Assembly: GCF_020176715.1 (NCBI RefSeq)
Contig: NZ_JAIVMF010000003.1
Location: forward strand, 298,648 to 362,647
Origin: Stappia stellulata
Lineage (GTDB): Bacteria > Pseudomonadota > Alphaproteobacteria > Rhizobiales > Stappiaceae
DNA length: 64,000 bases
Direction of reading: 5' to 3'
Under the pieces are notes generated by a model. The model saw nothing but the letters and a program-made list of their open reading frames with translations, did not search any database and had not been told where the DNA came from. The first letter of the stretch is position 1; each line of letters opens with the position of its first letter. Made by a program: the position numbers and the translations under genes. This document shows, piece by piece, positions 20,347 to 30,117 of the stretch.

Positions 20347-22359
20347 ATGACCACCAACAAGTTCAACGATGGCTTCGGAAACAAGGCGGAAGCCTTCGAA
20401 GAGGCCGACAATGCCGTGTTGAGCCCGAAAACCGCGCGCACCTTCGGCGACATCGTCAACCGGCGTTACGGCCGGCGCGACGTGCTGCGCGGCGCGCTCG
20501 GCGTCACCGCAGTGACGGCACTCTTCGGCACCACGGCCCTCACCGCCGCAACACAGGCCCGCGCCGCCACGCCGGCCTTCGCCTTCCCCGAACTGGAGAG
20601 CGGCAACGACACGCGGCATCACATCGCCGAGGGCTATGACGCGGATGTCCTCATCCGCTGGGGCGACCCGATCTTCCCCGATGTCGGCCCGTTCGATCCG
20701 CAAGCCCAGTCGGCGGACGACCAGCTCAAGCGCTTCGGCTACAACAATGATTACGTCGGCTTCGTGCCGCTCGCCGAAGACGGATCGCACGGCCTGCTTT
20801 GCGTGAACCACGAGTACACCAACGAGGAAGTCATGTTCCCCGGCATCGGCCGGCAGGACAAGAAAGACTTCGCCGACATGACGCGGGAGCTGGTCGACAT
20901 CGAGATGGCCGCGCACGGCGGATCGGTGTTCGAGATCGCGCGCGGCGCCGACGGCAAATGGTCCGTTGTCCTCGACAGCCCCTACAACCGTCGGATCACC
21001 GCGCTTGAAACCGAGATGATCGTCGACGGTCCGGCCGCCGGTCACGACCGCATGAAGACCGCGGCCGATCCGGACGGCACCCGGGTGATCGGCACGCTCA
21101 ACAATTGCGCGGGCGGCATCACCCCCTGGGGCACCTATCTGATGGCCGAGGAAAACTTCCATGGCTATTTCTGGACCGACACTCTCGACGCCGACGGCAA
21201 GCCGGTGCTCGACCGCGCCGATGCCGAAAGCCTGAAGCGCTACGGCGCGCCGGGCCGTTGGTACAACTGGGGCCAGCATCACGAACGCTTCAACATCGAT
21301 GTGGAGCCGAACGAGGTGAACCGCTTCGGCTGGATCGTCGAGGTCGACCCGATGGACCCGGCCTCCACGCCCGTGAAGCACACCGCGCTCGGCCGCTTCC
21401 GTCATGAAGGCTCGGAATCGATCGTCAACGCGGACGGCCGCGTGGTGGTCTACACCGGCGACGATGCCCGCTTCGACTATGTCTACAAGTTCGTGTCCGC
21501 CGGCACCGTCTCCGACGACCGCGCCGCCAACATGAAACTGCTGTCGGAGGGAACGCTTTATGTCGGCCGGTTCAACGAGGACGGCTCGCTCGACTGGCTG
21601 CCGCTCGTGCATGGCGCGGGACCGCTGACGGCGGAAAACGGCTTTGAGAGCCAGGCCGACGTTCTCATCGATGCCCGTCTTGCCGCCGACGCGCTCGGGG
21701 CAACGCCGATGGACCGTCCGGAGGACGTGCAGCCCGGACCGGACGGCAAGGTCTACATGATGCTGACCAACAACACCCGCCGCAAGGAAGGCCAGGAGGA
21801 CGCGGCCAATCCGCGCGCGGACAATGCCTTCGGCCATATCGTCGAAATGATCGCGCCCGACGGCGACCATGCCGCGACGACCTACGCCTGGAACATTCTG
21901 GTGAAATGCGGCGACCCGGCGGTTGCCGAGGTCGGTGCGCAATGGGGGCCGGAGACCTCCGAGCACGGCTGGTTCGCCTCCCCCGACAATTGCGCCATCG
22001 ACGCGGACGGCCGGCTGTGGATTTCCACCGACCAGGGATCGAACTGGGCCAAGACCGGCAAGTCCGACGGCCTCTATGCGCTGGAGACGGAGGGCGCGCT
22101 GCGCGGCTCGTCGAAGCTCTTCTTCCGCTGCCCCGTCGGCGGCGAGCTCTGCGGGCCCTATTTCACGCCGGACCAGACGACGCTCTTCCTCGCCGTTCAG
22201 CATCCTGGAACGGACGGGACGAAGAATTTCGCCGGCTTCGAGCGCAACTCGACCTTCGAGGACCCCGCGACCCGCTGGCCGGACTTCCAGGACGGCATGC
22301 CGCCGCGCCCCTCCGTGGTCGTGGTGACCAAACAGGGCGGCGGCAGGATCGCCGTATAG
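20347..22359 (+). CDS. phoX: PhoX-type alkaline phosphatase, Tat-exported
   Basis: A 670-residue phosphatase of the PhoX (DUF839) family, which hydrolyses phosphomonoesters in the periplasm using Fe and Ca. The N-terminus carries a twin-arginine signal RRDVLRGALG at residues 43-52, a hydrophobic stretch and an ARA cleavage site near 73. Family features include GFVPLAEDG, LLCVNHEYTNEE, NNCAGGITPWGTYLMAEE and WISTDQGSNW. RBS GGGAGA is upstream of the ATG. It is divergent from ugpB, so phosphate released from esters and intact glycerol-3-phosphate would be taken up under the same starvation signal. Confidence 0.94.
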   Translation: MTTNKFNDGFGNKAEAFEEADNAVLSPKTARTFGDIVNRRYGRRDVLRGALGVTAVTALFGTTALTAATQARAATPAFAFPELESGNDTRHHIAEGYDADVLIRWGDPIFPDVGPFDPQAQSADDQLKRFGYNNDYVGFVPLAEDGSHGLLCVNHEYTNEEVMFPGIGRQDKKDFADMTRELVDIEMAAHGGSVFEIARGADGKWSVVLDSPYNRRITALETEMIVDGPAAGHDRMKTAADPDGTRVIGTLNNCAGGITPWGTYLMAEENFHGYFWTDTLDADGKPVLDRADAESLKRYGAPGRWYNWGQHHERFNIDVEPNEVNRFGWIVEVDPMDPASTPVKHTALGRFRHEGSESIVNADGRVVVYTGDDARFDYVYKFVSAGTVSDDRAANMKLLSEGTLYVGRFNEDGSLDWLPLVHGAGPLTAENGFESQADVLIDARLAADALGATPMDRPEDVQPGPDGKVYMMLTNNTRRKEGQEDAANPRADNAFGHIVEMIAPDGDHAATTYAWNILVKCGDPAVAEVGAQWGPETSEHGWFASPDNCAIDADGRLWISTDQGSNWAKTGKSDGLYALETEGALRGSSKLFFRCPVGGELCGPYFTPDQTTLFLAVQHPGTDGTKNFAGFERNSTFEDPATRWPDFQDGMPPRPSVVVVTKQGGGRIAV

Positions 22360-22372
22360 TCTTACGCCCGAT

Positions 22373-22398
22373 GGACCCGCCGGTTTGCCGGCGGGTCC
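22373..22398 (+). terminator. Probable terminator after phoX
   Basis: A perfect 11-bp stem GGACCCGCCGG / CCGGCGGGTCC with TTTG loop begins 13 bp after the phoX stop. The following T content is weak (gtcatttg), so it may end transcription only in part. Confidence 0.6.
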
Positions 22399-22455
22399 GT
22401 CATTTGCCGGCAAGTTAACCAGCACCATCAGCGTCAAGCGGATTCACGACTTATC

Positions 22456-22484
22456 CCGATGATTCACGGACCGTGAATCATCGG
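22456..22484. promoter_or_regulatory. 29-bp palindrome upstream of dnaB
   Basis: Perfect arms CCGATGATTCACGG and CCGTGAATCATCGG around a single central A, ending 74 bp before dnaB. A further GATTCACGA copy of the core lies at 22441-22449. There is no T-run, so it looks more like a protein-binding site than a terminator. The binding protein is unknown. Confidence 0.55.
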
Positions 22485-22558
22485 CGCGATTCCTTGGCGC
22501 TCCCCTTGTCTCTCCTGCCCTCGCCCGGTACGACAAAGGCCTTGCGAGGGGATGAGAC

Positions 22559-24037
22559 ATGAAGGGCACGGCACCGGCGAACGATACGAACGCCGCGGTA
22601 CAGATGCGCGTGGCGCCGCACAACGCGGAGGCCGAACGCCAGCTTCTCGGCGCCATCATCGTCAACAACGAGACCTACTATCGCGTCTCCGACTTTCTCG
22701 AGCCCGGCCATTTCTTCATCGCGCCGCACCGGGAGGTCTACGAGAAGGCCGGCCAGCTCATCCGCGCCGGCAAGGTCGCCTCGCCGATCACGCTGAAGAC
22801 CTTCTTCGCCCAGGACGCGAAGATCGCCGACATGTCGGCCGCGCAATACATTCTCCGCCTCGCCGCCGACGCCGCCTCCATCATCAACGCCGAGGACTAT
22901 GGCCGCGCGATCTACGATCTGGCGATCCGGCGGAACCTGATCCGCATCGGCGAGGACATGGTCAACATCGCCTTCGACGCGCCGATCGACATGCCGCCCG
23001 GGGCCCAGATCGACGACGCCGAGCGCCGGCTGTTCGAACTGGCGGAAAAGGGCAGCTCCAACGCCGGCTTCGTCTCCTTCGGCGACGCGCTGACATCGAC
23101 CATCGAAATGGCGGCCGCCGCCTATCAGCGCGAGGGCGCGCTTTCGGGCCTTGCCAGCGGCTTGCGCGATCTCGACAGCCTGATGGGCGGCCTTCAGCAT
23201 TCGGACCTGATCGTGCTCGCAGGCCGCCCGGCCATGGGCAAGACCTCGCTTGCCACCAACATCGCCTACAACGTGGCTGAGGCCTATCAGGCCGAGGAGC
23301 AGCCCGACGGCACGATGAAGACGATCAACGGCGGCGTCGTCGGCTTCTTCTCTCTTGAGATGTCGGCGGAACAGCTCGCCACGCGTATCATTTCCGAGCA
23401 GACCGAGATTTCCTCGTCCAAGATCCGGCGCGGCGACATCTCCGAACATGACTTCGAAAAGCTCGCGGCCGCCGCCCAGACGATGCAGAGCGTGCCGCTG
23501 CATGTCGACCAGACCGGCGGTATCTCGATCTCGCAGCTTGTCGCGCGCGCCCGGCGGCTGAAGCGCCAGCGCGGCCTCGACCTGCTGATCGTCGACTACA
23601 TCCAGCTGCTGACCGGTTCGAGCAAGAACCAGGGCAACCGCGTTCAGGAAATCACCGAGATCACCACGGGCCTGAAGGCGCTCGCCAAGGAACTCAACGT
23701 CCCGATCATCGCGCTCTCCCAGCTCTCTCGACAGGTCGAATCGCGCGACGACAAGCGCCCGATCCTCTCCGACCTTCGCGAATCCGGCTCCATCGAGCAG
23801 GACGCCGACGTTGTGATGTTCGTGTTCCGCGAGGAATATTATCTCGCCAAGGCCATCGGCCAGGAGGCGACGCCGGAGGACATGGAAAAGCTCGACCGGG
23901 TGCGAAACCGCGCCGAGGTGATCATCGCCAAGCAGCGTCACGGCCCGACCGGCACCGCGCACCTGCATTTCCAGGGCGAATTCACCCGCTTCTCCGACCT
24001 CGCCGACCCGGACCGCTTCCCCGAACCGCACGACTAG
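22559..24037 (+). CDS. dnaB: Replicative DNA helicase
   Basis: Hexameric 5'-3' helicase of the replication fork. The 492-residue protein has the N-terminal DnaB domain (RVAPHNAEAERQLLGAII), the RecA-like core with Walker A GRPAMGKTSLA, and LLIVDYIQLLTGSSKNQGNR as Walker B region, then VQEITEITTGLKALAKELN and LSQLSRQVESRDDKRP. Length is typical, with no intein. RBS GAGGGG lies 9 nt upstream. It heads a rightward run of alr, radA, cvpA and purF, a known alphaproteobacterial order. Confidence 0.97.
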   Translation: MKGTAPANDTNAAVQMRVAPHNAEAERQLLGAIIVNNETYYRVSDFLEPGHFFIAPHREVYEKAGQLIRAGKVASPITLKTFFAQDAKIADMSAAQYILRLAADAASIINAEDYGRAIYDLAIRRNLIRIGEDMVNIAFDAPIDMPPGAQIDDAERRLFELAEKGSSNAGFVSFGDALTSTIEMAAAAYQREGALSGLASGLRDLDSLMGGLQHSDLIVLAGRPAMGKTSLATNIAYNVAEAYQAEEQPDGTMKTINGGVVGFFSLEMSAEQLATRIISEQTEISSSKIRRGDISEHDFEKLAAAAQTMQSVPLHVDQTGGISISQLVARARRLKRQRGLDLLIVDYIQLLTGSSKNQGNRVQEITEITTGLKALAKELNVPIIALSQLSRQVESRDDKRPILSDLRESGSIEQDADVVMFVFREEYYLAKAIGQEATPEDMEKLDRVRNRAEVIIAKQRHGPTGTAHLHFQGEFTRFSDLADPDRFPEPHD

Positions 24038-24222
24038 CACGGGGCATCCTGGCCGCGCACGCTTGACCTGCACGCCGGCGCGCGTGCAAATGCGGTGCAT
24101 GTGCGCCGGAACAGGCCGCAGGCTCGCCGCTCACCGCCCCGCAGGCGATCCATGACCGCCGCGGCGAGAGCCGAGACAGAGGCTCGCCGCCTCTCAAACA
24201 CGCGCGATGGACCAGGACGGAT

Positions 24223-25392
24223 TTGACCGAACACCCCTCCCCCGAAGATGCAGCAAACAGCGCCGATCTCCCCGGCGACGGCGGACGCATCACCATCGAT
24301 CTCGACGCGCTCGCCGCCAACTGGCAGGCGCTCGATGCACGGCTGAGCGACGATGCGGAATGCGGCGCGGCCGTGAAGGCCGATTGCTACGGCCTTGGCT
24401 CGGATGAAGGCCTCGCCGCACTGTGGACGGCCGGCTGCCGGACGTTCTTCGTCGCGACGCCCCAGGAAGGCCAGGCAACGCGCGCGCGGCTTCCCGACGC
24501 TACGATCTACATTCTCAACGGCCTCTATCCGGGCGCGGCGGACTTCTACGCCGGCCACGGACTTCGTCCGGTGCTCGGCTCCCCGGAAGAGGTCGCGGAA
24601 TGGCGCGGCTTCATCGCCGGCCAGAGCGCTCCCCCGCCGGCCGGCCTCCATGTCGACACCGGGATCAGCCGGCTCGGCCTGTCGCTCGACGAGGCGCGGG
24701 CAATCGCGGCGGACCCGTCGTGCGGTTTCGCGCCCGACATGGTGATGTCGCACATGGCCTGTGCCGATATGCCGGACCATCCGATGAACGGGCAACAGCT
24801 CGGCCGCTTCCGCGAGGCATGCGCGCTCTTTCCCGATGCCCGTCGGTCGCTGGCGAACTCCGCCTCCATCTTTCTGGATCGCGACTATCATTTCGATCTC
24901 GCCCGGCCCGGCATCACGCTCTACGGCGCCAGGGCCTCGCAACTGCCGCAGGCGCGCCTGCGCCCGGTGGTGACGCTGGAAAGCCGCATCCTGCAGATCC
25001 ACGAGCTGAAGCGCGGCGAGACCATCGGCTACGGCGCGACCTTTACCGCCCCCGCCGACATGCGCGTCGCCATGGTCGCTGCCGGCTATGCCGACGGCTA
25101 CCTGCGCGCCTCCGGCTCCACGGACGAAAAACGCGGCGCCGATGCCTGGATTGCCGGCTACCGCCTGCCGATCCTCGGCCGGGTCTCCATGGACATGTCC
25201 GCCTTCGACGTCAGCGCCGTCCCGCCGGACGTGGCGCAGCGCGGCGATTTCGTGGAGCTGTTCGGGGCCAACATCCCGATCGACGAGACCGCCGCCTGCG
25301 CCGGTACCATCGGATATGAGCTTTTGACGGGCCTCGGCCGGCGGTTTTCGCGGCGCTATCTCCCGGTTCGATCCGCAAGAGGCACCGGCTGA
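24223..25392 (+). CDS. alr: Alanine racemase
   Basis: PLP enzyme that makes D-alanine for peptidoglycan. The 389-residue protein has the PLP lysine in GAAVKADCYGLGSDEG, where most relatives read AVVKANAYGHG, and the catalytic tyrosine in GETIGYGATF. Other family parts are GLHVDTGISRLGLS and RPGITLYGA. The start is TTG with AGGACGG about 5 nt upstream, giving a 25-residue leader before the first strand RITIDLDALAANW. The stop overlaps the radA ATG by one base, so the genes are coupled. Confidence 0.93.
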   Translation: MTEHPSPEDAANSADLPGDGGRITIDLDALAANWQALDARLSDDAECGAAVKADCYGLGSDEGLAALWTAGCRTFFVATPQEGQATRARLPDATIYILNGLYPGAADFYAGHGLRPVLGSPEEVAEWRGFIAGQSAPPPAGLHVDTGISRLGLSLDEARAIAADPSCGFAPDMVMSHMACADMPDHPMNGQQLGRFREACALFPDARRSLANSASIFLDRDYHFDLARPGITLYGARASQLPQARLRPVVTLESRILQIHELKRGETIGYGATFTAPADMRVAMVAAGYADGYLRASGSTDEKRGADAWIAGYRLPILGRVSMDMSAFDVSAVPPDVAQRGDFVELFGANIPIDETAACAGTIGYELLTGLGRRFSRRYLPVRSARGTG

Positions 25393-26789
25393 TGGCCAAG
25401 CGCTCGACATCCTTCGTCTGCCAGTCCTGCGGAGCGGTTGCCGCCAAATGGGCCGGGCGCTGCGACAGTTGCGGCGACTGGAACAGTCTGGTGGAGGAAC
25501 GCACCGGCGCCGGCGTCGGCGGCTCTCCGGCGCCTGTGAACCGGCGCAAGGGCCGGGTCGTGCCGCTGGTCGGCCTTTCGGGAGAAAGCGAGGCGCCGCC
25601 GAGGATCGAGACGCGGGTCGGCGAACTCGACCGCGTCACCGGCGGCGGCTTCGTGCGCGGTTCCGCGCTTCTGGTCGGCGGCGATCCGGGTATCGGCAAG
25701 TCGACGCTGCTTATCCAGGCGGCGGCAGCCGTTGCCCGCGGCGGTCATCGCGCGGTCTATATTTCCGGCGAGGAGGCGATTGATCAGGTGCGCCTGCGCG
25801 CGGCGCGCCTCGGGCTGACCGACGCGCCGGTCGGTCTGGCCGCCGAAACCAGCGTCGAGGACATTCTGGCAACACTGACCGACGGCCCCGCGCCGGCGCT
25901 GGTGATCATCGATTCCATCCAGACGCTCTGGACGGAAACGGTGGAATCGACGCCTGGAACGGTGACGCAGGTGCGCGCCTCGGCGCAGGCGCTGGTGCGC
26001 TACGCCAAATCGAGCGGCGCCACCGTCATTCTCGTCGGCCATGTCACCAAGGACGGGCAGATCGCGGGTCCCCGCGTCGTCGAGCACATGGTCGACGCGG
26101 TGCTCTATTTCGAGGGCGACGGCGCGCATCAGTACCGCATCCTTCGCTCGGTCAAGAACCGCTTCGGCGCCACCGACGAGATCGGCGTCTTCGAGATGAC
26201 CGACAAGGGCCTGAGCGAGGTCGCCAACCCCTCCGCGCTCTTCATCGGAGAACGCTCCGGCCGCACGCCAGGCTCGGCGGTCTTCGCGGGGCTCGAGGGC
26301 ACCCGCCCGCTGTTGATCGAGATCCAGGCGCTGGTCGCCCCCTCGCCGCTCGGCACCCCGCGCCGGGCCGTGATCGGCTGGGACAGCGCGCGGCTGTCGA
26401 TGATCCTGGCGGTGCTCGAGGCGCGCTGCGGCGTGCGTTTCGCGCAAAACGACGTCTATCTGAATGTCGCGGGCGGACTGCGCGTCACCGAGACCGGCGC
26501 CGATCTCGCGGTTGCCGCAGCACTTGTCTCCTCGCTCAGCGGGGTTGCCCTGCCCGCCGATTGCGTCTATTTCGGCGAGATCAGTCTGTCGGGTGCCGTA
26601 CGGGCCGTCTCCCAGGCGCAAAATCGCCTCAAGGAAGCCCAGAAACTCGGCTTTACCGCAGCCTTCGTTCCGGACGCCAATCTGGCGGACGGCAAGGGCG
26701 AGACCGGCGAGGTCACCGGACTGTCGGAACTCGCCGATCTGGTGGCACGCGTTGCCTCCGGTGCCGGTTCGAGCGACAGCGACGGGTAA
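25392..26789 (+). CDS. radA: DNA repair protein RadA
   Basis: RadA promotes branch migration in recombination and repair. The 465-residue protein shows the N-terminal zinc finger CQSCGAVAAKWAGRCDSCG, the RecA-like ATPase with GGDPGIGKSTLL, the RadA signature KNRFGATDEIGVFEM, and a C-terminal Lon-protease-like domain (GLRVTETGADLAVAAALVSS). Its ATG shares a base with the alr stop codon. Length is typical. Confidence 0.96.
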   Translation: MAKRSTSFVCQSCGAVAAKWAGRCDSCGDWNSLVEERTGAGVGGSPAPVNRRKGRVVPLVGLSGESEAPPRIETRVGELDRVTGGGFVRGSALLVGGDPGIGKSTLLIQAAAAVARGGHRAVYISGEEAIDQVRLRAARLGLTDAPVGLAAETSVEDILATLTDGPAPALVIIDSIQTLWTETVESTPGTVTQVRASAQALVRYAKSSGATVILVGHVTKDGQIAGPRVVEHMVDAVLYFEGDGAHQYRILRSVKNRFGATDEIGVFEMTDKGLSEVANPSALFIGERSGRTPGSAVFAGLEGTRPLLIEIQALVAPSPLGTPRRAVIGWDSARLSMILAVLEARCGVRFAQNDVYLNVAGGLRVTETGADLAVAAALVSSLSGVALPADCVYFGEISLSGAVRAVSQAQNRLKEAQKLGFTAAFVPDANLADGKGETGEVTGLSELADLVARVASGAGSSDSDG

Positions 26790-27008
26790 CCGGAGCGCAA
26801 GCGCCTGTAACGGGCGCGAGAAGACCGGGGTGACGCGCGTATCCGTCCTTGCGCGGATGCAGGCGCCGTGACAGGAAAGCGAACGTATGGCGGCTCCCCG
26901 CCGAGCCGCGCGAATCGCGATCTTTGGAGTAGACTTTCCGCGCAGGACCCACGCGGACGACTGGGTCCAACATGCCATATGGGCTGCGATCAGGGACAGT
27001 GCCGAGCA

Positions 27009-27647
27009 ATGCCGATCACCATTCTTGACGGAATTCTTCTCGTCATCATGTTCTTGTCCGCGATCCTCGCGATGATCCGCGGCTTCGTGCGCGAGGTGCT
27101 GTCGATCGCGTCCTGGGTCGCGGCCGCTGTCGCCGCGTTCCTGCTCTACAAGCAGGTGCTGCCCTTCGTGCAGCAATATATCGCGCAGGAAAGCGTCGCC
27201 CTCGGCGTCTCGGTCGCTGGCGTCTTCCTGATCACGCTGATCGTGGTGAGCTACATCACCATGCGCATTTCGGATTTCGTTCTCGACAGCCGCATCGGCG
27301 CGCTGGACCGGTCGCTCGGCTTCGTCTTCGGCGCCCTGCGCGGGCTGTTGCTTGTTGTCGTCGCCATGCTGTTCTTCAACTGGTTCGTCCCGGCGCAGGA
27401 ACAGCCGGGCTGGATCGCCGGCGCCAAGTCGAAGCCGATGCTCGATTCGATCGGCAACCGTCTCGTAGCGGCCCTTCCCGATGACCCGGAAGAAGCGATC
27501 CTCAACCGCATCCGCAACGGCGGGGGAGCCTCCGGGGACGGGGTCGCACCGCAGAGCCAGACAGCCCCGGCCGAGGAGCAGGGATATTCCGACACCGAAC
27601 GGCGCGGGCTCGAGCAGTTGACGACCTCCGGCTCGTCCACCAACTGA
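27009..27647 (+). CDS. cvpA: CvpA family membrane protein
   Basis: A 212-residue inner-membrane protein with four hydrophobic helices in the first 125 residues (ITILDGILLVIMFLSAILAM, the RGFVREVLSIASWVAA motif, GVSVAGVFLITLIVVSYI, GFVFGALRGLLLVVVAML), followed by a hydrophilic tail. Family members are linked to colicin V production, envelope homeostasis and purF expression. Here too it lies directly before purF, 158 bp away. The start is the ATG before PITILDG; the open frame upstream is without homology. Confidence 0.85.
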   Translation: MPITILDGILLVIMFLSAILAMIRGFVREVLSIASWVAAAVAAFLLYKQVLPFVQQYIAQESVALGVSVAGVFLITLIVVSYITMRISDFVLDSRIGALDRSLGFVFGALRGLLLVVVAMLFFNWFVPAQEQPGWIAGAKSKPMLDSIGNRLVAALPDDPEEAILNRIRNGGGASGDGVAPQSQTAPAEEQGYSDTERRGLEQLTTSGSSTN

Positions 27648-27805
27648 GGGGCAAGAGCGGCCGCCGCGCAGGCGCCGCCAAGTCGCCGTTTGCGATTGAA
27701 CGGGATCAACAGACATCCGGGCGCCCGCTTGCGTGGCGCCGGCAAAGGGTTCACGCTGCCGGGCGCTGACGTTCCGGCGCGGGCGTGACAATCAGGAGCA
27801 GGACG

Positions 27806-29281
27806 ATGGCCGGCAACACCACGCTGGAATTTACTCGCGAAGAGCTGGACGGCGATACGCTGCGCGAAGAGTGCGGCGTCTTCGGCATTCTTGGGCATGA
27901 CGATGCGGCCGCGATCACCGCTCTCGGCCTTCATGCGCTGCAGCACCGGGGGCAGGAAGCCGCCGGCATCGTCACCTTCGACGGCAGCCAGTTCCGCTCG
28001 GAGCGCCATCAGGGCCTCGTCGGCGACCATTTCTCCGACGCCGAGACGATCGGGCGCCTGACCGGCCCCTATGCGATCGGCCACGTGCGCTACTCCACCT
28101 CCGGCGAGACGATCCTGCGCAACGTGCAGCCGCTCTTCGCCGAACTCGACGGCGGCGGCATCGCCGTTTGCCACAACGGCCATTTCACCAACGCCATGAC
28201 GTTGCGCCGCGCCCTGATCAAGGACGGCGCGATCTGCCAGTCGACATCGGATTCCGAGGTCGTGCTGCAGCTCGTCGCACGCTCGCGCAAGGGCAAGATC
28301 GTCGACCGCTTCATCGACGCGATCCTGCAGATGGAAGGTGCCTATTCGCTGGTCGCCCTCACCCGCAAGAAGCTGATCGGCGCGCGCGATCCCTTCGGCA
28401 TCCGGCCGCTGGTGCTCGGCGATCTCAACGGCGCCCCGATCCTGGCGTCCGAGACCTGCGCCCTCGACATCATCGGCGCCAAGTTCATCCGCGAGGTCGA
28501 GAACGGCGAAGTGGTGGTCTGCACGCCGAGCGGCATCGAGAGCCACTTCCCCTTCGGCCGGCGCCCGGCCCGGCCCTGCATCTTCGAATACGTCTATTTC
28601 TCGCGCCCCGACTCGATCCTCGGCGGGCGCAGCGTCTACAATGTGCGCAAGGACTTCGGCCGCCAGCTCGCGCTTGAATCGGCCGTGGATGCCGATGTGG
28701 TCGTGCCCGTGCCGGACTCCGGCGTTCCGGCCGCGCTCGGCTACGCAGAAGCCTCGGGCGTTCCCTTCGAGCTCGGGATCATCCGCAACCACTATGTCGG
28801 CCGCACCTTCATCGAGCCGACCCAGCAGATCCGCACCCTGGGCGTCAAGCTCAAGCACTCCGCCAACCGCGCCCAGATCGAGGGCAAGCGCGTGGTGCTG
28901 ATCGACGACAGTCTGGTGCGCGGCACCACCTCGGTGAAGATCGTGCAGATGATCCGCGAGGCCGGCGCCCGCGAGGTGCACTTCCGCCTCGCCTCGCCGC
29001 CGATCCGCTATTCCGACTACTACGGCATCGACACGCCGGTGCGCGAAAAGCTCCTCGCCGCCAAATACAGCCTTGAGGAAATGCGCAATTACATCGGCGC
29101 CGACAGCCTCGCCTTCCTCTCCGTGGAGGGGATCTACAAGGCCATCGGCTACGAGGGACGCGACGCGGAAAACCCGCAGTTCACGGATCATTGCTTCACC
29201 GGCGACTATCCGACGCCGCTGACCGACATGGCCGAAGACGATGACGTGTCGCACATGCCGCGCCTGGTCGAAGTGGGATAA
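27806..29281 (+). CDS. purF: Amidophosphoribosyltransferase
   Basis: First committed step of purine synthesis: PRPP plus glutamine gives phosphoribosylamine. The 491-residue proenzyme has a short N-terminal leader before the nucleophilic cysteine in REECGVFGILGHDD, then LQHRGQEAAGIVTFDG, and the C-terminal PRPP loop VVLIDDSLVRGTTS. The ATG after AGGAGC is preferred over an upstream GTG. It lies 6 bp before a short-chain dehydrogenase, probably in the same transcript. Confidence 0.97.
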   Translation: MAGNTTLEFTREELDGDTLREECGVFGILGHDDAAAITALGLHALQHRGQEAAGIVTFDGSQFRSERHQGLVGDHFSDAETIGRLTGPYAIGHVRYSTSGETILRNVQPLFAELDGGGIAVCHNGHFTNAMTLRRALIKDGAICQSTSDSEVVLQLVARSRKGKIVDRFIDAILQMEGAYSLVALTRKKLIGARDPFGIRPLVLGDLNGAPILASETCALDIIGAKFIREVENGEVVVCTPSGIESHFPFGRRPARPCIFEYVYFSRPDSILGGRSVYNVRKDFGRQLALESAVDADVVVPVPDSGVPAALGYAEASGVPFELGIIRNHYVGRTFIEPTQQIRTLGVKLKHSANRAQIEGKRVVLIDDSLVRGTTSVKIVQMIREAGAREVHFRLASPPIRYSDYYGIDTPVREKLLAAKYSLEEMRNYIGADSLAFLSVEGIYKAIGYEGRDAENPQFTDHCFTGDYPTPLTDMAEDDDVSHMPRLVEVG

Positions 29282-29287
29282 TCACGC

Positions 29288-30031
29288 ATGCAGAAACGAT
29301 TTGAGGGACGCGTCGCCGTCGTCACCGGCGCCTCGCGCGGCATCGGCTATCATGCCGCCAAGGCGCTGGCCGCCGAAGGCGCGCATGTGATCGCCATCGC
29401 CCGCACGGTCGGCGGCCTGGAGGAACTCGACGACGAGATCCGCAGCGCCGGCGGCCAGGCAACGCTGGTGCCGGTCGACCTGACCGACTTCGACGCGATC
29501 GACCGTCTCGGCGCTGCCATTTACGAGCGCTGGAAAAAGCTCGACGTGCTGATCGCCAATGCCGGCATTCTTGGCGGTCTCTCGCCGCTCGGACACGTGA
29601 AGCCCAAGACCTGGGACAAGGTGATGGCGGTGAACGTCACGGCAAACTGGCGGCTGCTGCGCTCGCTCGACCCGCTGCTGCGCCAGTCGGACGCCGGCCG
29701 CGTCGTTGTCCTCACCTCGGACGCCGCGCATAGCTGCAAGGCCTATTGGGGGCCCTATGCCGTCTCAAAGGCTGCCGTGGAAACGCTGTTGCGCACCTAT
29801 GTCGCCGAAACCCGCCAGACGCCGATTACGGGCATGCTGGTCAATCCGGGCCCCATGCGCACCGCCTTGCGTGCCGAGGCAATGCCCGGCGAAGACGCCG
29901 CCTCCCTCGCCCACCCAAGCGAACTGGCTCCTTGCCTGCTTGATCTGGCGGCGCCGGAAAACAAGGATAGCGGCCTCCTTTATGACTTTCCGTCGAAGGA
30001 GTTACGAAGCTTCTTTCAAGTAACGTCATAA
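29288..30031 (+). CDS. Short-chain dehydrogenase/reductase
   Basis: A 247-residue NAD(P)-dependent oxidoreductase. It has the Rossmann motif VTGASRGIGYH, NAG in LIANAGILGG, a Ser/Tyr/Lys site in LTSDAAHSC then YAVSKAAVE (Y-x3-K), and the PG motif LVNPGPMRT. The serine position (TSDAAHS) is slightly atypical. It follows purF by 6 bp and ends at a strong terminator. SDR genes behind purF are usual in Rhizobiales, but the substrate is unknown. Confidence 0.9.
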   Translation: MQKRFEGRVAVVTGASRGIGYHAAKALAAEGAHVIAIARTVGGLEELDDEIRSAGGQATLVPVDLTDFDAIDRLGAAIYERWKKLDVLIANAGILGGLSPLGHVKPKTWDKVMAVNVTANWRLLRSLDPLLRQSDAGRVVVLTSDAAHSCKAYWGPYAVSKAAVETLLRTYVAETRQTPITGMLVNPGPMRTALRAEAMPGEDAASLAHPSELAPCLLDLAAPENKDSGLLYDFPSKELRSFFQVTS

Positions 30032-30035
30032 CAGC

Positions 30036-30071
30036 AAAGGCCCTGACGCAGCGAAATGCATCAGGGCCTTT
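30036..30071 (+). terminator. Intrinsic terminator after purF-SDR
   Basis: Perfect 11-bp arms AAAGGCCCTGA and TCAGGGCCTTT around a 14-nt loop, 4 bp after the dehydrogenase stop, followed by TTTCTGTC. Because the left arm starts with AAA it may act in both directions, also for the convergent LOG-family gene. Confidence 0.85.
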
Positions 30072-30117
30072 CTGTCAATTATACGGATGTTTCACGAGGG
30101 CGGTGCCCGGACGGGAT

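Noticed and set aside
20299..22437. 712-codon minus-strand open frame over phoX
   Set aside because: It is fully antisense to phoX, which has a Tat signal and family motifs, and its own translation is arginine- and valine-rich without any recognisable domain.
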